Part shown: positions 28,674 through 38,794 of the stretch, one piece after another
Position numbering within the stretch: position 1 is the stretch's first letter
How the letters are laid out: each line of letters opens with the position of its first letter
From: Bacillus sonorensis NBRC 101234 = KCTC 13918
GTDB lineage: Bacteria > Bacillota > Bacilli > Bacillales > Bacillaceae
Reading direction: 5' to 3'
NCBI RefSeq assembly: GCF_001592005.1
Contig: NZ_BCVZ01000004.1
Span: forward strand, 186,001 to 250,000
Length of the DNA: 64,000 bases
Position numbers and translations under genes: made by a program
Notes under the pieces: generated by a model
The model's database searches: none
What the model saw: only the letters and a program-made list of their open reading frames with translations
Told to the model about the DNA's origin: nothing

Positions 28674-28859
28674 GATCATTTCTCACCATTTTCAACATCG
28701 CTTCTAAGCCGGCTTAAAACTGGCTATCCTTTAGTATAAATTACGCGTCTATGTGAAGTCCAATATAATTTAAGAAGTGCCGGCATCCGCCCATACAGTT
28801 TGCGGCAAACAGACATAGGATAATCGTGTAAAATTCTTAATGAAACAGGAGGAGACACC

Positions 28860-28955
28860 ATGGGAGGTAAAGGATTCGGCCACGGCGGAGGATTTGCTTT
28901 GATTGTCGTTCTGTTTATTTTATTGATTATTGTAGGAGCAGCCTGGATCTATTAA
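28860..28955 (+). CDS. 31-residue YjcZ-type sporulation peptide
   Basis: A tiny protein: a Gly/His-rich start ([16 protein letters not shown]) followed by one hydrophobic helix ending GAAWIY. The pattern [18 protein letters not shown] is that of the Bacillus YjcZ family of small membrane proteins linked to sporulation. AGGAGGAGA stands at the right distance before the ATG, and a strong terminator follows the stop. It lies alone between scpA and ypuF. Confidence 0.82.
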   Translation: MGGKGFGHGGGFALIVVLFILLIIVGAAWIY

Positions 28956-28961
28956 ATACAT

Positions 28962-28990
28962 CATGAGCGGCCGAAAGCAAGCCGCTCATG
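28962..28990 (+). terminator. Terminator of the YjcZ-type gene
   Basis: Perfect 10-bp arms CATGAGCGGC (28962-28971) and GCCGCTCATG (28981-28990), followed by a modest T-rich stretch. Confidence 0.75.
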
Positions 28991-29088
28991 TTTATGATGC
29001 GCCCCGGAAATCGAGAGGATGCGGCGGCATTTTTCCTCTGTTACTTCCCTGTGATACACTTTAACGGAAGGATAAAGGAGGATGTCGG

Positions 29089-29613
29089 ATGTATCCCGAA
29101 GCATATATCGAATACCTGGCCGAATTTCATGGCTCAAGAGATTATTTTGAGTGCCACGAACTTTTAGAAGAACATTGGAAAAAAGACCCTCCGGGAAAAC
29201 GGAAATTATATTGGGTCGGTCTGATCCAGCTTGCCGTCGCACTCTATCATCAGCGAAGAGGCAATTTCACCGGAGCCAAAAGGTTAATGGCAAACAGCCT
29301 CCGGATTCTTGAAGCTGAACAAGCCGCCGTCGAGGCGCTCGGCTTGGATCACGGTCGCTTGGTCAGCCTCATGCGGCGGACCTGTCAAAAAATCGAAGCG
29401 CATTCTCCATATGAAAGCATCATGCTCCCCATCAGAGATCCGAGGCTCATTCACGCCTGTCAAAAAGTATGCGAGCAAAAATCCTACCATTGGAGGCAAA
29501 AAAGCCCGGAGACGGACGCTTTTCTCGTTCATAAACACCGGCTGAGGGACCGGACCGAAGTCCTGACAGAAAGAGAAAAGGAGATCGCGCGGCGAAAAAA
29601 GAGCAGAGGCTAA
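29089..29613 (+). CDS. ypuF: DUF309 protein YpuF
   Basis: A 174-residue protein with the DUF309 core (FHGSRDYFECHELLEEHWKKD...YWVGLIQLAVALYHQRRGN), whose conserved His and Glu residues suggest a metal site. The biochemical function is unknown. The ATG follows AAAGGAGG. It converges on ribT with a shared terminator. Confidence 0.88.
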   Translation: MYPEAYIEYLAEFHGSRDYFECHELLEEHWKKDPPGKRKLYWVGLIQLAVALYHQRRGNFTGAKRLMANSLRILEAEQAAVEALGLDHGRLVSLMRRTCQKIEAHSPYESIMLPIRDPRLIHACQKVCEQKSYHWRQKSPETDAFLVHKHRLRDRTEVLTEREKEIARRKKSRG

Positions 29614-29624
29614 ACAACCTCTGC

Positions 29625-29626
<2 letters not shown>
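29601..29626. terminator. Shared terminator between ypuF and ribT
   Basis: GAGCAGAGG (29601-29609) pairs with CCTCTGCTC (29618-29626). The ypuF stop lies in the loop and the ribT stop touches the outer arm, so two convergent genes use one hairpin. Confidence 0.75.
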
Positions 29627-30008
<382 letters not shown>

Positions 30009-30101
30009 TCAATATATCAAAATGTGGATCTAACGAAGGCTAGTCGCTTCACATCACATTATAAACATTTTTATCATCATTTTAAACTCTTTTTCCGGAA
30101 A

Positions 30102-30566
30102 TTAATGAAGCGACCGGGTCAGGTTCGCCATTTCAATCGCCGCAGCAGCGGCTTCGGCGCCTTTGTTTCCGGCTTTCGTCCCAGCCCGTTCAACGGCCTG
30201 TTCGATCGTGTCGGTCGTCAACACGCCAAAGATGACCGGAACGCCCGTTGACATGCTGCTCCCTGCAATTCCCTTTGCCGCTTCATTGCATACATAATCA
30301 TAATGGCTTGTAGCACCTCTGATCACCGTTCCTAGCGTGATCACAGCATCGTACTTTTTGGTTTCAGCCATTTTTTTCGCGATCAATGGAATTTCAAATG
30401 CGCCGGGAACCCAAGCGACATCAATATCCTCGGATTTGACCCCATGTCTTATCAGCGTATCCTCCGCTCCGCTTAACAATTTGCTTGTGATAAAATCATT
30501 AAATCTTGATACGACAATACCGATTTTCAAATCTGTTCCAATTACATGGCCTTCTATTTTATTCAT
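30102..30566 (-). CDS. ribH: 6,7-dimethyl-8-ribityllumazine synthase
   Basis: Lumazine synthase of 154 residues, which condenses 5-amino-6-ribitylaminouracil with dihydroxybutanone phosphate and forms the icosahedral shell around riboflavin synthase. Motifs: [10 protein letters not shown] (substrate), [26 protein letters not shown] with the catalytic His, and [12 protein letters not shown]. Fourth gene of the rib operon. Confidence 0.96.
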   Translation of the reverse strand: MNKIEGHVIGTDLKIGIVVSRFNDFITSKLLSGAEDTLIRHGVKSEDIDVAWVPGAFEIPLIAKKMAETKKYDAVITLGTVIRGATSHYDYVCNEAAKGIAGSSMSTGVPVIFGVLTTDTIEQAVERAGTKAGNKGAEAAAAAIEMANLTRSLH

Positions 30567-30600
30567 ATGAATCCCGTCCTTTTTTGTGAATGTTTTTTGA

Positions 30601-31797
30601 TTAAAAATGAAGCAAATGTCCCAATTTCGCTTTTTTCGTTTTTAAATAATGTTCATTGTCTTTATTCGGCTCCATTTGCAATGGAATCCTGTCGGCGATC
30701 GTCAAACCATAGCCTTCAAGGCCCGCGATCTTTCTCGGGTTATTCGTCAAAAGCTTCATGTTCTTGACGCCGAGGTCCCGCAGCATTTGCGCGCCGATTC
30801 CGTAATTCCTCAAATCGGGAAGAAAACCGAGCTGTTCGTTTGCCTGAACCGTGTCATACCCCTCTTCCTGAAGCTTATAGGCTTTCAGCTTATTGATTAA
30901 GCCGATGCCGCGTCCTTCCTGTCTTAAGTAAACCAGCACCCCTCGTCCTTCTTTCTCAATTTGCGACAGTGCTGCGGCAAGCTGCGGACCGCAATCACAG
31001 CGGTGGGAGCCGAACACATCGCCTGTCAGACATTCCGAATGAACGCGGACAAGCACCGGCTCATCGCCAAATGGAACATCACCTTTTACAAGGGCGATAT
31101 GTTCTTTATGATCGATTTCGTTTGTGTATCCAAAAACCTTGAACGTACCGAAATCTGACGGAAGCATAATGCTGACTTCGCGGTTGATCAGCGTTCCCTT
31201 GCTATAGCGGTATTCGATTAAATCCTTAATCGTAATCATTTTCAAGCCGTGCTGGTCGGCAATTTTTTTTAACTCGGGCACCCTCGCCATCGTGCCGTCT
31301 TCATTCATGATTTCACAAATGACGCCGGCAGGTGCCGAACCGCATGCCTCTGCGAGATCGACAGCTGCTTCCGTATGTCCGGCTCTTTTTAAAACTCCGC
31401 CCTTTTTCGCTATGAGCGGAAAAATGTGTCCCGGTCTTTTAAAATCTCCGGGAAGCGCCTGTTCATCGATGAGCGACTTGACGGTCAATGACCGCTCCTG
31501 AGCGCTGATTCCTGTCTTTGTATCCCGGTGATCGACACTGACCGTAAAAGCGGTATGGTGGGAGTCGGTATTCTCATCCACCATCGGATGCAAGTTAAGC
31601 CTTGACGCAATTTCTTCATTGAGCGGCGCACAGATCAATCCTCTTCCGTAAGACGCCATAAAGTTGATCACTTCCGGTGTTGCATGCTCCGCGAGCGCGA
31701 CGAAGTCGCCCTCGTTCTCTCTGTCATCATCATCGACGACGATGATGACTTTTCCCTGTTTCAGATCGTGTATGGCTTCATCTATTGTATGAAACAA
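30601..31797 (-). CDS. ribBA: Bifunctional DHBP synthase / GTP cyclohydrolase II
   Basis: A 398-residue fusion of the two enzymes that feed riboflavin synthesis. The N-terminal half makes 3,4-dihydroxy-2-butanone 4-phosphate from ribulose 5-phosphate ([16 protein letters not shown]). The C-terminal half opens GTP and carries the zinc cysteines in [18 protein letters not shown] and the RQEGRGIGL loop. The start is TTG (31795-31797), eight bases after AAAGGAGG. Confidence 0.96.
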   Translation of the reverse strand: MFHTIDEAIHDLKQGKVIIVVDDDDRENEGDFVALAEHATPEVINFMASYGRGLICAPLNEEIASRLNLHPMVDENTDSHHTAFTVSVDHRDTKTGISAQERSLTVKSLIDEQALPGDFKRPGHIFPLIAKKGGVLKRAGHTEAAVDLAEACGSAPAGVICEIMNEDGTMARVPELKKIADQHGLKMITIKDLIEYRYSKGTLINREVSIMLPSDFGTFKVFGYTNEIDHKEHIALVKGDVPFGDEPVLVRVHSECLTGDVFGSHRCDCGPQLAAALSQIEKEGRGVLVYLRQEGRGIGLINKLKAYKLQEEGYDTVQANEQLGFLPDLRNYGIGAQMLRDLGVKNMKLLTNNPRKIAGLEGYGLTIADRIPLQMEPNKDNEHYLKTKKAKLGHLLHF

Positions 31798-31816
31798 AAG
31801 CCGCTCCTCCTTTCGT

Positions 31817-32464
31817 TCAAAACCCGTTATTCTTTAAAAATGCTTCAGTGATGGTTTTCGTTTGCTTCGCTTCTTTCTGCTGATGGAGAAACCGGTAAAT
31901 ATACTTGCCGATCATGTCACACTCGATATTGACGATGCTTCCGACTTTTTTTTCCGGAAAAATCGTTTCGTCAAGCGTATGGGGTATAAGCGAGACAGTG
32001 ACCTGGTCCTCCGTCAACCCGAATATCGTCAGGCTTACGCCGTCGACGGCGATTGATCCCTTCAAGACGAGCATTTTCGCAAGTTCATGATCCAGTTTTA
32101 AATCATAGTATATGGAGTTTTCCGCTTTTTCTATCCGTGTGATGACAGCCGTGCCATCAACGTGTCCGGACACCATATGCCCGCCGAAGCGGCCGTTTGC
32201 AGCCATCGCTCTCTCCAGATTGACGGAGCTTCCTTTTGTCAAAGTGCCGAGCGATGTTGCTTTCAGCGTTTCCAGCATCACATCTGCCGTGAACCGGTCA
32301 TTTTGATAATCATTGACGGTCAGGCAGACTCCGTTGACCGCAATGCTGTCGCCCAGCTTGACGTCCTCTGTCACTTTGTTTGATTTGATGACTAAAGACA
32401 TGGCGTTTCCCGTCTTTTTCATGTCTAAAATCGTTCCGATTTCTTCAATGATGCCTGTAAACAT
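31817..32464 (-). CDS. ribE: Riboflavin synthase alpha subunit
   Basis: A 215-residue enzyme made of two lumazine-binding beta-barrel repeats. Each repeat opens alike ([10 protein letters not shown]... and [11 protein letters not shown]...), and each has its own [11 protein letters not shown] or [11 protein letters not shown] stretch. It dismutates two 6,7-dimethyl-8-ribityllumazine molecules to riboflavin. It lies between ribD and ribBA with short gaps on each side. Confidence 0.96.
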   Translation of the reverse strand: MFTGIIEEIGTILDMKKTGNAMSLVIKSNKVTEDVKLGDSIAVNGVCLTVNDYQNDRFTADVMLETLKATSLGTLTKGSSVNLERAMAANGRFGGHMVSGHVDGTAVITRIEKAENSIYYDLKLDHELAKMLVLKGSIAVDGVSLTIFGLTEDQVTVSLIPHTLDETIFPEKKVGSIVNIECDMIGKYIYRFLHQQKEAKQTKTITEAFLKNNGF

Positions 32465-32475
32465 GGGTCACCACC

Positions 32476-33651
<1,176 letters not shown>

Positions 33652-33684
33652 CTATGCTTTTACACCTGTTTCACATAGTCTCAT

Positions 33685-33827
33685 CATCCTTCTCCCATCC
33701 AGACTTTCACTGTCGGCTTCAGCTTTTCACTGAATCCACCGCCTGCATAAAGCAGAGCGGGTCACGGGCTCTAAAGCTTTTTCGCTTTACTACCGCCGGT
33801 CGGGATTTTCACCCAGCCCCGAAGGAT
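33685..33827 (-). ncRNA. FMN riboswitch (RFN element) of the rib operon
   Basis: The minus strand carries the RFN consensus: ATCCTTCGGGGCTGGGTGAA, CCCGACCGGCGGTAGT, GAGCCCGTGACCC, GGTGGATTCAGTGAAA and CCGACAGTGAAAGTCTGGAT, closed by GGGAGAAGGAT. A variable stem near 33757-33784 is longer than in the ribU copy. Confidence 0.96.
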
Positions 33828-33856
33828 ACAATCGATATTTTCTTGTCCTTATGCGT

Positions 33857-33885
33857 ATTATAGCCGCCGATTGTCGAAATTGCAA
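33857..33885 (-). promoter_or_regulatory. SigA promoter of the rib operon
   Basis: TTGCAA (33880-33885) and TATAAT (33857-33862) on the minus strand with a 17-base spacer, about 30 bases before the RFN element. Confidence 0.8.
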
Positions 33886-33903
33886 TGAAAACAGTTTTGC
33901 AAA

Positions 33904-33930
33904 GAAAACCCCCCTCTCGAAAAGGGGGTT
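33904..33930 (-). terminator. Terminator at the end of ypuD
   Basis: AACCCCC (minus strand, 33924-33930) pairs with GGGGGTT around 33908-33914, followed by TTTTC. The ypuD stop codon overlaps the upstream arm. Confidence 0.65.
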
Positions 33931-34273
33931 AATTCGTGACTTTGACGACTTTGATCAATCCGTCAATCCGGTTGGCATTGCTGAAGTAAGCCTTCACTTT
34001 GTCTCCTTCTTTAATGTCGGACAGATCCTGATCCAGATTTTTCGCATCAAAAATAATCTTTGTTCCGTTATCAGATACGCCTTGATACTCCGTACCGTCG
34101 ACTTTGGTGATCTTATATTGGTAAACGGTATAGTTCTTTTCTTCAGATGAAACCGTTTGACTGAGTGCCGTCGAAACATCTTGCATACTCCCGTTTTTTA
34201 AATAGTAAAAGCCTCCTGCCAATACGGCGGCCAATATAAACAGGATTGTGAGCTTGGCTCTTATTTTCCCCAT
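33929..34273 (-). CDS. ypuD: Conserved membrane-anchored protein YpuD
   Basis: A 114-residue protein with an N-terminal transmembrane helix or uncleaved signal (KLTILFILAAVLAGGFYYL) and a small extracytoplasmic beta-rich domain (YTVYQYKITKVDGTEYQGV...IKEGDKVKAYFSNANRIDGL). Similar in size and place to YpuD of B. subtilis. The function is unknown. The ATG follows GGAGG at nine bases. Confidence 0.75.
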   Translation of the reverse strand: MGKIRAKLTILFILAAVLAGGFYYLKNGSMQDVSTALSQTVSSEEKNYTVYQYKITKVDGTEYQGVSDNGTKIIFDAKNLDQDLSDIKEGDKVKAYFSNANRIDGLIKVVKVTN

Positions 34274-34845
34274 GAACAAAACCTCCAGAACACGTTCTGA
34301 ACTATCTATATGTTTTTTCCCTTAAAATGATGAAATAAAAACATATTCGCGTCAGACGGAAAATATGTGGTTTTTAAGTATAACGCAAAACGGCGTCAAA
34401 TCGTTTCATATTCCGTCGAAATACTCCATATTTCCTACGAATATATATTCTGTTTCGGGGTGCATGGTAGAACAAGATGAACATCGCGACAATAAGACGA
34501 TAAAATTACCAAAAAAGAAAAAAGCGTCTGACAGATTTACTTTGCGTGTTGGTTGAACCAGTTCAAGCACTGCACTTGCCGGTTGCGAATAGCGTAAAAA
34601 CGGCCTCATCACTTCATGCGCCACGCCTCCTTTAATAGATTCACTGGAGGATACAAATTTACTGCTCAGCATCGGAACGAAAGTCCTAACGGTGATCAGC
34701 TTGTCATATTTTGTTGATTACTATCTATTATAAAAAATAATTCTTCTTCTTCCAAGAAGAAACAACTGTTTCTGCCATTTGTTCCAAAACCATCAAAAAA
34801 AGATCCCTTTTTAATTTTGGGATCTTTTTTGAAGCCACTGAGCCG
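34274..34845. other. Gene-poor stretch between ypuD and hsp20
   Basis: About 570 bases. In B. subtilis, as I remember it, sipS lies near here; I see no signal peptidase here. A minus-strand open frame at 34406-34672 (88 codons) has no known relative. Inside it, a strong AAAGGAGG is followed by ATG AAG TGA, an almost empty reading frame. A plus-strand frame could encode a 30-residue Lys-rich peptide (34464-34556). Neither is convincing. The sequence TTGAACCAGTTCAA at 34553-34566 is a short palindrome. Confidence 0.45.
34796..34830. terminator. Terminator of the Hsp20 gene
   Basis: AAAAAGATCCC pairs with GGGATCTTTTT, with T-runs on both strands; it lies just after the leftward Hsp20 stop. Confidence 0.8.
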
Positions 34846-35283
34846 TTAATGAAATTCTACGTCTATCCTTCTTTTCTGCTCTTGCCTGTTTTTAGGCATT
34901 CTGACTTCAAGCACCCCGTTTTTATATGCAGCCGTGATCCCTTCATTCGAGACGGGCCCGGGAAGTGCGACCGATCTGTGAAAACGCCCGACAAACCGCT
35001 CTTTCCGGTGCACGTTTTCCTCTTTTACTTCATTTGATCTGTTGATTGAACCGCTGATATGCAGCATATTGTTTTCAACATCGATATGAACATCTTCTTT
35101 GCTTTCGAGGCCGGGAATATCGCAGGATGCCACGATTTCATTTTCCGTTTCATGGACATCGACGCGAATGCCTCCAAAGCCGTGTTCACCTCCGAAAGTC
35201 GCCGGAAAATCGGCAAACACCCGGTCAAATTCTCTCCTGATGGTATTCAAATGTTTAAATGGTTCATAAGGTACTAATGGCAT
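34846..35283 (-). CDS. Small heat-shock protein, Hsp20/alpha-crystallin family
   Basis: A 145-residue holdase chaperone. The alpha-crystallin domain spans about 42-135, with the family signature (AYKNGVLEVRMPK, near 120-132) and the preceding strand HIDVENNMLHISGS. The N-terminal arm (PYEPFKHLNTIRREFDRVFADF) is typical of bacterial class A proteins. The start follows ATGGAGG. It is monocistronic. I could not see a CIRCE element. A weak SigB-like match upstream has the wrong spacing. B. subtilis, as I remember it, has no Hsp20 at this place. Confidence 0.88.
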   Translation of the reverse strand: MPLVPYEPFKHLNTIRREFDRVFADFPATFGGEHGFGGIRVDVHETENEIVASCDIPGLESKEDVHIDVENNMLHISGSINRSNEVKEENVHRKERFVGRFHRSVALPGPVSNEGITAAYKNGVLEVRMPKNRQEQKRRIDVEFH

Positions 35284-35420
35284 ACACTTACCTCCATTAT
35301 GGTTTCGTTTATCTTATGGTTTCTCGTTCTTTCCCGATTATGTAATTAAAACCGTTTTTTATCCTGTAAAAACTTCCTCGTTTGGAAGGCTGATCTGTGT
35401 ATATGGAAAAGGTAAACATG

Positions 35421-35451
35421 AAAAAAGCAGTGCTTTTACATAAGGCACTGC
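35421..35451 (-). terminator. Terminator of rap-phr
   Basis: On the minus strand GCAGTGC pairs with GCACTGC around an 11-nt loop, followed by a six-base T-run. Confidence 0.75.
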
Positions 35452-35477
35452 CATTTTTTATGCGCAACTTGATAGGG

Positions 35478-35684
35478 TTATATCACATTTCTTTCTGCAA
35501 TTTGGATTGGTGCGGATGGGACAGATGTTACGTTTCTTTCTGCGATATGGACCGATTTTGATGGAACGGATGTCACGTTTCGCTCTGCAATGCTTGTACC
35601 TTCTGTCTTTGCTGTTAACGCAATACTCGCCAAAGATAATCCAATGACTGAAGCAGCGGCAGTTAGCAAAAGCTTAGACTTCAT
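35478..35684 (-). CDS. Phr pheromone precursor with three signal repeats
   Basis: A 68-residue exported precursor. A signal peptide (MKSKLLLTAAASVIGLSLAS) is followed by three copies of the motif IAERNV at residues 32-37, 47-52 and 62-67, spaced exactly 15 residues apart. The predicted pentapeptides are ERNVT (34-38), ERNVT (49-53) and ERNVI (64-68, the C-terminus). Known Phr signals have the same style (ARNQT for PhrA, ERGMT for PhrC), and most precursors I know hold one copy. The start overlaps the rap stop by 11 nt and follows AAAGGGG. Released peptides should re-enter through Opp and inhibit the adjacent Rap. Confidence 0.88.
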   Translation of the reverse strand: MKSKLLLTAAASVIGLSLASIALTAKTEGTSIAERNVTSVPSKSVHIAERNVTSVPSAPIQIAERNVI

Positions 35685-36804
35685 ACGACCAGTCCCCTTT
35701 TTTCATTTTTTTTCGGGCACTGAATACTATCTGATAGAAATACACCGAGTCGCTCAAGCGCCCAATTTCATTATAGTATTCAGCCGCCTCCAAAGCCAAG
35801 TCTTCTATGTCCGGATACATTTTTTTGGATTCAAGCAGATGAAATGTCTCCAAAATTGAATTCATCCCGTCATCATCCACATATAAAGCCTTTAAAAAAC
35901 GAAATTTTGCTATATAGATCATATCGTTTAATTGTTGAGCTGTTTTTATGCCTTTGTTAAATATGTCATTGGCATGTTTATATTGTTTTTGTTTAAAGTA
36001 AACATGTGCAAGGCTAAACATGGCTTTTGAAAGAATATCTGATTTTTCTTCTTTATATATCTCAATAGCCTGATGAAAATATTCAGCTGCTTTACCTCCA
36101 TGGCCCATCTTCTCATAACAATTTCCCAAATTGTAGAAAGTGTGTCCTTCTAAAATGCGCTGATCTTCTTTTTGAGCAAGCTTCAGCGCTTTTTCAAGAT
36201 GGGGCAGCGCTTTTTCATTAGACTCCAAATCATCATAGTTTCCTGCAATCACAAATTCACATTGAATTCTGCGGACTGTATACGTCTCATGCGCCTGATA
36301 AGTTTGGATGGCTTGAAGCGCATAATTCATCGACACATGACTCTGTCTCATTTGATAAAACACTTCAGCCATTTTAAAATGGAATTCCGCTCTTTCTATT
36401 TCATCTTCTACATGGAGCAGTTTCTTTTCTGCCCGCCTGTAAAAAGAAATCGCTTTAATGTAATCATGATGTCTATATTCATACATCCCTCTGAAAAAAT
36501 TAAAATAATATTCAAGCAAGCCTGTCAGCTGATCTTGATTATCTTCAATATCTTTTAATATTTTAGAAAAGTCTGGCGGAACTTCACCGTCTTCCAGCGG
36601 CTTGATGTAGTCCAACATGATGCGATGCCTGAATTCCATTAAAGCGTAGTACAATAACAAGTCCTGATCTTCTTCCATTTTGGACAATTCACGCTCAATT
36701 TCAGCTTTAAGCATTTCCGCATCTGTCACATTGAATTTGCGTATTGCATTATACCACTCGTTAATTTTGACCCCAACTGACGCCGATGGAATTTTCACAC
36801 TCAA
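35674..36804 (-). CDS. Rap-family TPR regulator
   Basis: A roughly 376-residue Rap protein. An N-terminal three-helix bundle (IPSASVGVKINEWYNAI...MEEDQDLLLYYALMEFRHRIMLDYI) precedes six or seven tetratricopeptide repeats (for example GHTFYNLGNCYEKMGHGGKAAEYFHQAIEIYKEEK). Rap proteins either dephosphorylate Spo0F or block ComA/DegU binding to DNA; which applies here cannot be read from sequence alone. The start is probably TTG at 36802-36804 after AAAGGGG, with GTG two codons later possible. It is paired with the Phr gene, which should encode its inhibitor. Confidence 0.9.
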   Translation of the reverse strand: MSVKIPSASVGVKINEWYNAIRKFNVTDAEMLKAEIERELSKMEEDQDLLLYYALMEFRHRIMLDYIKPLEDGEVPPDFSKILKDIEDNQDQLTGLLEYYFNFFRGMYEYRHHDYIKAISFYRRAEKKLLHVEDEIERAEFHFKMAEVFYQMRQSHVSMNYALQAIQTYQAHETYTVRRIQCEFVIAGNYDDLESNEKALPHLEKALKLAQKEDQRILEGHTFYNLGNCYEKMGHGGKAAEYFHQAIEIYKEEKSDILSKAMFSLAHVYFKQKQYKHANDIFNKGIKTAQQLNDMIYIAKFRFLKALYVDDDGMNSILETFHLLESKKMYPDIEDLALEAAEYYNEIGRLSDSVYFYQIVFSARKKMKKGDWSYEV

Positions 36805-36860
36805 TCTATCCGCCCCTTTCTTTATCAAATTGACGTTCTATCTTACGCTTCGTTGAATAT

Positions 36861-36889
36861 ATTTTACATAAAGGGACATTTTTTTACAA
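36861..36889 (-). promoter_or_regulatory. Promoter of rap-phr
   Basis: TTGTAA (36884-36889) and TAAAAT (36861-36866) on the minus strand with a 17-base spacer. I see no ComA box (TTGCGG N4 CCGCAA) upstream, unlike several B. subtilis rap genes. Confidence 0.6.
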
Positions 36890-36989
36890 TTGTTTTTTGA
36901 TAAGAATTGTTTTTATTTATTGGGACGGACATTTGCTTCATCCATCTCCTTCTTTTTGTTTAAGGATGTTTCAGATCAAGGATAAAACA

Positions 36990-37017
36990 AAAAACAGCCC
37001 GCCTCCGGGCTGTTTTT
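36990..37017. terminator. Terminator of ppiB
   Basis: AAAAACAGCCCG and CGGGCTGTTTTT arms around a short CCTC loop, with T-runs on both strands. It lies just beyond the ppiB stop. Confidence 0.85.
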
Positions 37018-37027
37018 CTATACGATT

Positions 37028-37465
37028 TTACGCATCAAATACTTCGACTTTTTCCATTCCTTGGCCCTGCTCCATTGATGTGACAGCGTCAAGGCCTGAA
37101 GTGACTTTGCCAAATACAGTGTGAACGCCGTTTAGGTGCGGCTGAGGCTCATGGACAATAAAGAATTGGCTGCCTCCTGTATCTTTTCCGGCATGCGCCA
37201 TAGAGAGAGAACCAGCTTCATGTTTATGGGGATTCCCTTCTGTTTCACATTTAATCGTATAGCCCGGTCCGCCTGTTCCATTTCCGTACGGACAGCCGCC
37301 CTGGCTGACGAAGCCCGGGATGACACGGTGGAATTTCAGGCCGTCATAGAAGCCCTCGTTTGCAAGTTTTTCAAAGTTGGCGACAGTGCCAGGCGCCGCC
37401 TCCGGATATAATTCAAACTCGATTTTTTTGCCGTTCGTTAATTGTATGTATCCTTTTTTAGCCAT
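37028..37465 (-). CDS. ppiB: Peptidyl-prolyl cis-trans isomerase B (cyclophilin)
   Basis: A cytoplasmic cyclophilin of about 145 residues. Catalytic and ligand-contact motifs are [13 protein letters not shown] (Arg), GSQFFIV and HTVFGKV. The start ([12 protein letters not shown]) follows AAAGGAGAG; eleven upstream residues in frame are dropped. Same position as in B. subtilis. It catalyses proline isomerisation in protein folding. Confidence 0.95.
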   Translation of the reverse strand: MAKKGYIQLTNGKKIEFELYPEAAPGTVANFEKLANEGFYDGLKFHRVIPGFVSQGGCPYGNGTGGPGYTIKCETEGNPHKHEAGSLSMAHAGKDTGGSQFFIVHEPQPHLNGVHTVFGKVTSGLDAVTSMEQGQGMEKVEVFDA

Positions 37466-37721
37466 GTTGATTCTCTCCTTTCGTTTCACATGGCTCATTA
37501 TATCATAGAAGGGATAAGCAGAGCCAACTGCAAAAACACTCCCAAAATTCCCCTCAGTCGCTCCGCAATTTGAACAGCGGCAGCTGTATTATTGTTTTAC
37601 CAGCATTTTGATTTATTATGGCGTATTTTATCCGCCAGGAAAGACAGAATCAATGCTTCTCCGTCTAAACTGCAATTCTGACAGTCTTGCAAGTTCAAAT
37701 ACGAATTTGCTATTTTTTAAA

Positions 37722-37748
37722 TGAAACCTCCCCCTCTTTTCATCCGTC
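37722..37748 (+). promoter_or_regulatory. ECF (SigM-type) promoter of ypuA
   Basis: TGAAAC (37722-37727) and CGTC (37745-37748) are separated by 17 bases, matching the SigM consensus. ypuA is a SigM-regulon gene in B. subtilis. It lies in the otherwise empty 37466-37857 stretch, about 110 bases before the start codon. Confidence 0.85.
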
Positions 37749-37857
37749 TATATTGTCGGAACGAATCACGAGATAAAGATATTGTTCCGGCAGGCTTCTC
37801 CCAAAATAAACAGCAATATCTGCCTGAAGCCTGCATTTTTTAAGGAGGGCATACAGC

Positions 37858-38754
37858 TTGAAAAAATCGATACTTGGAATTTGCACAGCATTGTTTCTGC
37901 TTATCATGCCGCAGATCAGTTATGCTGACTCCGCAGAGGGAGACGTGATCATCACACTCGGTAAGGACCTGTCGGCTCAAGACAGGCAAAAAGTGCTGAA
38001 CGAAATGAATGCTCCGGAAAACGCGACGATCATTGAGGTCACAAATGCTGAAGAGCATAAATATTTGGGAAACTATATATCTAAAGCAGACATCGGAACA
38101 AGGGCAATCTCTTCTTCATCGATTACGATTGCGAAAAAAGGAAGCGGTCTTGAAGTCAAAACAAATAATATCAGCAAGATCACGGATGAAATGTATTTAA
38201 ACGCGCTGATGACAGCCGGGGTAAAGGATGCGAAAGTTTATGTAACCGCTCCGTTTGAAGTATCCGGAACGGCCGCATTGACGGGACTGATGAAAGCATA
38301 TGAAACATCTTCCGATCAGAAGATTTCCGATGATGTGAAAAAGGTCGCCAATGAAGAGCTTGTCACCACTTCCAAGCTCGGCGAAAAAATCGGTAATGAT
38401 AACGCATCTGCGTTAATGGCAAAAGTCAAAGAAGACATCGCGAAAAACGGCGTCCCGCAATCCCAGGAAGAACTGGGGAAAAAGATTGATCAGGCGGCCT
38501 CCGATTTAGGTGTTACACTGACAGATGATCAAAAGAATTCCCTCTTGTCTTTGTTTAATAACATGAAAGACATCAACATCGACTGGGGGCAGGTTGGAGA
38601 CCAGCTTGACAAAGCAAAAGACAAAATCACGAATTTTATCAACTCTGATGAAGGCAAAAACTTCATTCAAAAGCTGATTGATTTCTTTGTTTCGATCTGG
38701 AATGCCATCGTTTCCGTATTTACCGGAGGCGGAGCATCGGAATCAAATGGTTAA
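37858..38754 (+). CDS. ypuA: Secreted DUF1002 protein YpuA
   Basis: A 298-residue exported protein. A signal peptide (KKSILGICTALFLLIMPQISYADSAEG) is followed by an alpha/beta DUF1002 region (VIITLGKDLSAQDRQKVLNEM...STITIAKKGSGLEVKTNNI-like) and an amphipathic C-terminus. The start is TTG after AAGGAGGG. The function is unknown, but control by an envelope-stress sigma factor suggests a cell-surface role. A strong terminator follows. Confidence 0.88.
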   Translation: MKKSILGICTALFLLIMPQISYADSAEGDVIITLGKDLSAQDRQKVLNEMNAPENATIIEVTNAEEHKYLGNYISKADIGTRAISSSSITIAKKGSGLEVKTNNISKITDEMYLNALMTAGVKDAKVYVTAPFEVSGTAALTGLMKAYETSSDQKISDDVKKVANEELVTTSKLGEKIGNDNASALMAKVKEDIAKNGVPQSQEELGKKIDQAASDLGVTLTDDQKNSLLSLFNNMKDINIDWGQVGDQLDKAKDKITNFINSDEGKNFIQKLIDFFVSIWNAIVSVFTGGGASESNG

Positions 38755-38763
38755 TGAAAACAT

Positions 38764-38790
38764 AAAACACCTCTTTTAAGGAGGTGTTTT
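38764..38790. terminator. Terminator of ypuA, shared with the gamma-PGA hydrolase gene
   Basis: Perfect 10-bp arms AAAACACCTC (38764-38773) and GAGGTGTTTT (38781-38790) between two convergent genes. Confidence 0.85.
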
Positions 38791-38794
38791 ATGT

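Noticed and set aside
34406..34672. Minus-strand open frame of 88 codons upstream of ypuD
   Set aside because: The only good ribosome binding site points to a different frame that stops after two codons; composition is not convincing.
35290..35340. SigB-like promoter for the Hsp20 gene
   Set aside because: GTTTTA and GGGAAA are present on the minus strand, but the spacer is only about 11 bases, too short for SigB.
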